DNA from: Bolinopsis microptera
Taxonomy: Eukaryota > Ctenophora > Tentaculata > Lobata > Bolinopsidae
DNA length: 64,000 nucleotides
Assembly: GCF_026151205.1 (NCBI RefSeq)
Contig: NC_087082.1
Location: 14,975,365-15,039,364, forward strand
Direction of reading: 5' to 3'
In this document: positions 58,060 to 64,000 of the stretch, piece after piece
Layout of the letters: each line of letters starts with the position of its first letter
How positions within the stretch are numbered: position 1 is the stretch's first letter
The notes under the pieces: model-generated
Databases searched by the model: none
The model's input: only the letters and a program-made list of their open reading frames with translations
Told to the model about the DNA's origin: nothing
Made by a program: the position numbers and the translations under genes

Positions 58060-61000
58060 TATTTTTCTGTGAACAAATTCGTAACAAAGGTTTGTCTACT
58101 GGAATGTGTTGTCCATATTCCCAGAACCACCAAAAAACGTCCAGCTGAAACTTTTGGTGCAAAATTATTATAGTAATTTTTCTCCATGACCCATAGAGCC
58201 CCACCCCTAATATTGGTTATTCGCTCCCGAATGTCTTGAGATCTCCCTAGGGGGTGCAAAATGACCGCATGGCCAAAAAGTAAAAAAAAAAAAATAGGGA
58301 ATAAATAAAAAACATTATGGCGGCGAAATGATAGTTCAGAACAATTGGGGCTTTATTTTCGAAATAACATGAATTTGTTCTTAAATTTTCTCATTTTAAA
58401 TTGAAATTTCGAAAAAAAATATTCCACCAAATAATGTTTAACGCGTATTTTCAAATCTACTCGGAAATAACTTCCATTAACAAATATCAAGGTTAACTAA
58501 CAACAACAGATTAATGACCACCCCCATACAGCTATTCGACGGTAACATGCTACTCTGGTTGAATGTCCTTTAAAGTTATCCTACAGTGGAGCCGATGATA
58601 ACTCACATCTGATTTGCCAATTATGTTGTAAAGGCCACCCGAAAAGTAACTGGAAACCTGTGATGCCTATGGGTCAGGGTGAGGCTTCCACATTCTCTAC
58701 GAGTTTTCTTGGCGCCTAGGCTATATAATGCAGACTCGGTTAAGGAGCTCTCAAACCGTGGTATCCTGGAACGTCACGCATATATCGAGATGGAGGATCT
58801 TACGATAAGCGTTGAGAGCCCCCTTTCCTGATCGACGCCGCTCTTTGTCGTTTCATTATATATGAAGAAGTGTAGACGACGATGAACTAGTTAGACTTGG
58901 AGTTACATCAACAAATGTGGTGAACGAAAATATAGTTTAACTTAATGACTAAATCATTCAGGATCTATCAAGCAAAATCTCTGCTTCTAAAGAACGTGTT
59001 TTATCACACAGTAGAACAGCAGCTCTATTGTTAGTTACCACAACATGATAACACTGTAAAGGACTTCATAAGAGCAGAGAGGTTGCACGACTACATTATG
59101 CATGTTAACAGCATAGCTTTTGATGCTATCCCTACTTCGCAGCAGCTGGAGGGACTGTATGCAAAAGCTGTAGACTGTATTTGAGCAGGATGCTATTTTT
59201 AAAGTCAAGTAATGGGCGCTTTCAAAGACTTTCAAGTAACTGGGCATCAACACGGTTTGTACAACTACGCACGAGTGGGCCGGATGTGACTGACACTCTC
59301 CATAGAGCAGAGTCCCTTATGAGGGCAGCTAAAACAAGAGTTGGATTAACAAGTGGAAGGATGCTTAAATCGAGTCCGCTCCCAAGTTATGGTGAGCCAC
59401 CGCTGAATCAGATGGCTTTTTAATAAATCAGTTTTGGAGATTACAATTAGCTAATTCATCGAAGCGAGGAAGTACCACTAAAGCTGCATCCACTCAGAAA
59501 ACTAACCAATCATCAATCCAAGAAAAACTGTGATAATTTGGAAAATATTAACTTAGTGTTTTTTGATATTTACTGTCGACTTTACAGAATCCTAAGATCA
59601 GACTAAGTTAATATCTTTTTCGACTGGTCTTATATCACAGCCCTGGGATACGATGAGTGACTCCCGTGAATGTTTGGCCGTTGGGCTGTCCTTCACGAGA
59701 GCTAGATGGGTTGGACATTCATCGATAAGATTAATGTCAAAGGTAAAGTAAAACTTGACACAACTAAGAAGCAGGTTAAAGTGAATAATAAAGCGTTGCA
59801 GCGATCCGTTGAAGTGTTTTAACCGTCGAGTCTTGGTTTTGCTGATAGAGAGACATCAATAGAGAATGCTAACATACGAAGTTAACTGTGGTGCCATGAG
59901 CTTATTTGAATCAATATCATTGATGAGGAAATCTAAAAAGGCTGCTCATGGTATAAACCAAGTCTACACTTAAATTTTGCAGCATCACGATCCCACTAGT
60001 GCATTGATGGAGGTGGCTAATTCGACCACTAGCTCCAATTAAAGGGTGGGACATATGGTGAGGTAAGCAATGGAGGACTTGAAGCTTATCCCTAAAAATC
60101 GGACGGATTATACTGAGATTTTGATGGATATAGCCTTTTACTAAAGATCACGAGCACAATATAGTAGATTTAAAGCGTTCTGTGCTAATAATGCTGTAAA
60201 GAAAACCACCTTTGTACTGTCACCAAAACAACATTTCCATGAGGCAACAACAATAACAAAAAAGAACTGATCGACCGGATATCTCAACATTTTGTACTGT
60301 AAATGGTATTGAAGTATCAGAGCTGTACGACCTATTCTTAATTGCAAAGAAAACATTGAAATGTCATTGCCTTGGCGATGTTGAATTGAAGCAAGGTTAC
60401 CGATATAGTCAAGTCTATTATACATCAATTCAACATTGACCATCACAATGATATTAATCTTAACAACGAAGAGGTAAATAATTCAATCAAAGAAATATCA
60501 AGTCAATCTAGATCCTAAGAAAATGGAGATACAACTTCTAATCAAATATTTCAGGTGTGATAGCGTCAGTGGACTGTTGGTTTTAGCAAGTTAAAGTGCT
60601 AAAGAAAGCACTCACCTTTGATGAGCAAGTTTCAGTGTCAACAATAACATTCGAGTGAAGAATCAAAAAAGATATTATTGATGCATGAGGCCTCAGTTTC
60701 TTGCAGATACATATTCTGGGTGACAAGAAAAAGACTCTTTTCAGCTTGAGATTCCTAGCATACAATAGGATGGAAGCGAATAAAGTCTCAATCCCGAATC
60801 GGCACCTCCAACAATACTTCCATCAACGGAGCACACCTTAGAGCTATACTTACAGTACCATAACTGATCCTGCTTAACGCTGACAGTCCTGAATCCCCTT
60901 GACTACGCTTGGAAATTGGCTCCTGGTGGCACTTACGAACCAATGAACCAGAGTCTATTTGAACTATATGTGTAACTGTTCTGTCGAGTGGGAAAAGGCC

Positions 61001-61590
61001 GTTTTACTTTCAAGAAGTTTTCATGAGGAAATATGCTTAATTGTTTGCCAGCTTGTGGACGATGCATGGTATGAACGCACAAACATGATACATTATGACC
61101 TGAAGAGACAGCGAATATGATAAATATTAACTGTGTATCATAATTGTCATGGTACTTACTGAGAATACAACATTTTAGACTAACTGTATTTGTTATTTGT
61201 AGAAAAAGTATTTTAAATAGATTTGAATAACGTTGTAAAAATACTTTGGTTGTATTTTTTTTCGTGAAGATTATATCAATAAAATTGAGAAAAATTCCAA
61301 AATTACCATTAATTTCGAAAAATAAAGCCCAATCTACTGAAACTTCATTTCGCCTGCCAAAAAGTGGCCATTTCGGACCATTTTTCCCACCCCATGTGAG
61401 ATCTCAAGACCTTCGGGAGCCGAATAACCAATATTAGGTTTGGGCTTATGGGTCCTGGAGAAAAATGACTATAAAAAATTTTTGCCCAAAAGTACAGCTG
61501 GACGGTTTTTTTTTTGTTGTTCCTGGGACCATGACACACACATTTCCTGTAGACCAACCTTTGAGTTTACGATTTGTTCACATGATTGAC
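58060..61590. mobile_element. Unidentified ~3.5-kb element with ~430-bp terminal inverted repeats (right arm)
   Basis: Mirror of 45125-48665. TIRs are at about 58060-58500 and 61240-61590. Both ends show TGTGAACAAATTCGTAAC or its complement. Reading frames are short and frequently interrupted, as in the left-arm copy. Confidence 0.55.
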
Positions 61591-61929
61591 CATAACAGCA
61601 ATTCTTGCCCTAACTATTTAGTAAGGTCCGTGATTAGGAAGACTGTAAATGTAGCTTCGCTTGACTCACAATCTTGCGACGTCGTCGTGACTTTAATTTC
61701 CTGCTCACTGTAAGCACATCTCACAAAACTTCTACCTATTATTCAGTTAATCTGTATGTTGCCAACTTATAACCTCTGATCTACAATCTTTCTTTGATAG
61801 TATATGTAGCTAACTTTGAAATAGAAAATCATCTGCCTTCTGCTTGCGTTGCCCGTAAACGAGATAAAATGTAGCGTAGAGCACACAATCCCCGTTCGCT
61901 CAGCACTGCACACACTCACACTAACCTGG

Positions 61930-62010
61930 AGGGGGATATTTAAAACATACAATGATATTGAAGGATTTTATTATCAGGAGCTTTCAAATACATGTGTAAA
62001 TTGTCTTCAG
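61930..62010 (+). repeat. Dispersed repeat shared with 22.1 and 22.6 kb (right arm)
   Basis: GGGGGATATTTAAAACATAC, then TTATCAGGAGCTTTCAAA and GTAAATTGTCTTCAGCT, follow the same order as 22105-22185. Confidence 0.75.
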
Positions 62011-63589
62011 CTCCACTGCACACTAAGCTCCTTCCTGATCAACCGAGCACTTTATGTCCTTAATAGCACAAAAGAGTAGCTCTCGCATCATTATCATTGT
62101 CAATGTTTAACTATACTCACAACCGCAAATTAAATAAATACATTATAGTGCAAATAGTATTATTTCCACTATTCTCCCTAACTTCCCCAGTCATCCGAGT
62201 CGGGCAGTAGTAAAAGAACAAATTATCTTACGCATATTAAATATTAGCAAGATCAAGTGATAGGGGCTGAATATATCATTTTCGTTTTACGAAACAGATA
62301 TAGATTACATTTACAGATGAGTAAATATGTCAATGACAACATGTACTTTTTCACATCCGTCGGATTGGTGAGCCTGCAGGAATGAACCCGTTTCTTACTG
62401 ATGTACGAAGTCAAAGTTTGGACAGCAAGATCTAACCTGTTTCTACTGATCACGCAGTCAATGTTGGGACTGAAAGATCAACCTATTTATCTTACTGATC
62501 GCGAATGAGTTTAGCGGCCGGATGGATAGTTGTGGATCCCGATTGTATAAATGTTTATATGGTTAAGCAAATGAATCCTATTTCTTGCGGATCCACAAGG
62601 TGTGATGTAATCTCGTTATCATTTATACATTCAATCTGTATCTTCCGTAATCATCTTCTATGAAATTGTCCTTTAAGTTATTTAAGTACAATTATTTGTT
62701 TATGTACGAAATTGTTTTATTAGTCATTCATGACAGAATCATTTGAAAAGTTATTTACATGCAATTCCAATGTTCAAAATCTATCATCTACAATAATATC
62801 TAGACTTATCTATACATTGTACGACCGTCGCACGTGAAAGTGGTTTTAAAACGACATTTTTTATCGGTTTTTGTGAAATAATACGTTTGTTGTATTTATA
62901 CGATGTGTTCATAGCAGCTATATATTAATGGGCTGAAACTCGGTCGTGACAGATATTTTTTGACGCGATAAAACTGTACTAAAAAGAATACTAATAGCTT
63001 CCTTTGTGTGACCACGGGCTTTTTAGTTTCTTTATAATATACAAAGAATACTTATATATGTATGTAATCCTTTGTAATTCATATTGTATTTCAATCGTAG
63101 AGATTTTAAAATTTCTCTTTCTTATTGTACCACAATCCTGTATTTCTGATTTCATAGTCTAAAAACTTCTTGAATAGACATAATCCCCACAAATCTAGAT
63201 ACCAATCTTCGCACACGATGTACGTGCACCCGGGGTTAAAATACGACGCTATTTGTCAGCACTGCGCGCTGCGCACACGTAACCATCTTATGTGTGCTGC
63301 TCAGTAAGCTATCCTACTGTGAAACAAGCGCTACACCAGTACGCGTAGCACATGTGCTTATTGAAACTTCTGAGTCTCAACCTTTTCTTATCGGACCCTT
63401 CAAGGACATCGGCGAATGGAGTACTACACTGAACCTTACATATATTGACATTAACGGATGATACTCGTAAAATATTTGTTGAACTACGTTGCATGCCACT
63501 TTGTCGCGTGAAGCGCGCGCCGCCCGAAGGCGGAAAAAATCTTTGATATTTGGATCCTAAACAAATATCAAAAATATTTGTTCTTGATT

Positions 63590-63700
63590 GACGATGTCAA
63601 TCTTCGCATTTCTCACGATCTGCTTAAGATCTGTAGGTTGCGAGAAGCATATTTGATGCGCGCACGAACCATTATTGCATCGCGCTACAATATTTGTCCA
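63590..63700 (+). repeat. Dispersed repeat with GGTTGCGAGAAGC core (copy 4, right arm)
   Basis: Reads GGTTGCGAGAAGCAT, GATGCGCGCACGAAC and GCATCGCGCTACAATA, closely like 23730-23790. It shows that the palindrome comes from the same genome as the first part of the window. Confidence 0.65.
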
Positions 63701-64000
63701 AATTGAGGAGTCCAAATCGCGCGCTGTCCTGGTAGGTATACACCAACAAATATGACATCCTCCGGAAGGAACACGGAGCTGAACGTCAGCATAGCAATTA
63801 GGAAATTAACAAATTTCAGCGCAGGGATATACAGATTTCGGAAAAAACTATCTCTTGATCGGACGTTAAGCCGACCTAGATTCTAGTCGCTGACGATAAT
63901 TATAAGTCTTAACGGTGATTACTCGTAAAATATTTGTTTCCATTTTCCATTATTACCGCTGACGAAGTCCAAATTCGGCGCGCGTCCTGGGATGTTATAA

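Larger units (their letters stand above)
53390..64000 (-). repeat. Right arm of the giant palindrome (runs off the window)
   Basis: Reverse complement of the left arm; the arm is still matching at the last base of the window, where TTATAACATCC pairs with the sequence at about 42690. The centre (about 53345-53390) is a short unpaired loop that does not resemble either arm. Confidence 0.92.

Noticed and set aside
42690-64000. Natural sex-chromosome or amplicon-type palindrome
   Set aside because: Arms are too noisy with dispersed one-base indels while staying equal in length; read or assembly fold-back is more likely, although not excluded without reads.
1-64000. Bacterial or viral contamination
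   Set aside because: Metazoan-type LINEs, PLEs, MITEs and satellite are spread over the window, and repeats are shared between its two halves.

Overview
The window looks like nuclear DNA of an invertebrate animal. It is AT-rich and gene-poor, with two families of Penelope-like elements (PLEs), several CR1/Jockey- and RTE-like LINEs, a tRNA-like SINE head, TIR elements with clean target-site duplications (TSDs), a satellite array and minisatellites. I see nothing bacterial (no operons, no ribosome-binding sites). I cannot fix the phylum; the permuted PLE and the transporter fit many aquatic invertebrates. The only confident host gene is a single-exon MFS transporter at 26.8-28.2 kb on the minus strand. 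A short cysteine-rich reading frame at 33.9-34.2 kb is a weaker host candidate.

Layout. 0-4.1 kb: four 5'-truncated canonical PLE copies with a C-terminal GIY-YIG nuclease, arranged as two head-to-head palindromic dimers. The dimers are tandemly duplicated with a period of exactly 2,432 bp and lie in satellite sequence. 4.1-8.2 kb: a 331-bp satellite that changes orientation near 4.7-4.87 kb. 9.1-10.8 kb: remains of a CR1-like LINE (an ORF1 piece and the RT tail). 12.3-14.1 kb: an RTE-like LINE with one in-frame stop. 15.3-17.9 kb: an uninterrupted 893-codon PLE with the GIY-YIG domain at the N-terminus (Naiad/Chlamys-type permuted order). 18.6-26.2 kb: a Tc1/mariner-type MITE (TA TSD), a hAT-type MITE (8-bp TSD), AT-rich tandem repeats, duplicated blocks and strong hairpins including a perfect 52-bp palindrome. 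29.3-29.8 kb: a (GGGGACA)n minisatellite. 30.8-33.5 kb: a 2,664-bp fold-back element with an 8-bp TSD.

Sequence quality seems to change between about 34 and 37 kb. Upstream, reading frames are long and repeat periods exact. Downstream, a LINE at 37.6-39.6 kb keeps its amino-acid motifs but shifts frame every few codons, and a minisatellite at 40.3-40.9 kb has ragged units. From about 42.7 kb to the window end lies one giant palindrome (axis near 53.37 kb, arms at least 10.6 kb). Its arms carry the same elements in mirror order but differ at many indels and substitutions. I think uncorrected long-read sequence folded back on itself (read through both strands, or a mis-joined contig) is more likely than a natural palindrome, so annotation right of about 37 kb should be treated cautiously.

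The elements do not form a pathway. What can be read is a history: satellite invaded by PLEs, palindromic duplication of those PLEs, and insertion of MITEs and LINEs around one transporter gene.
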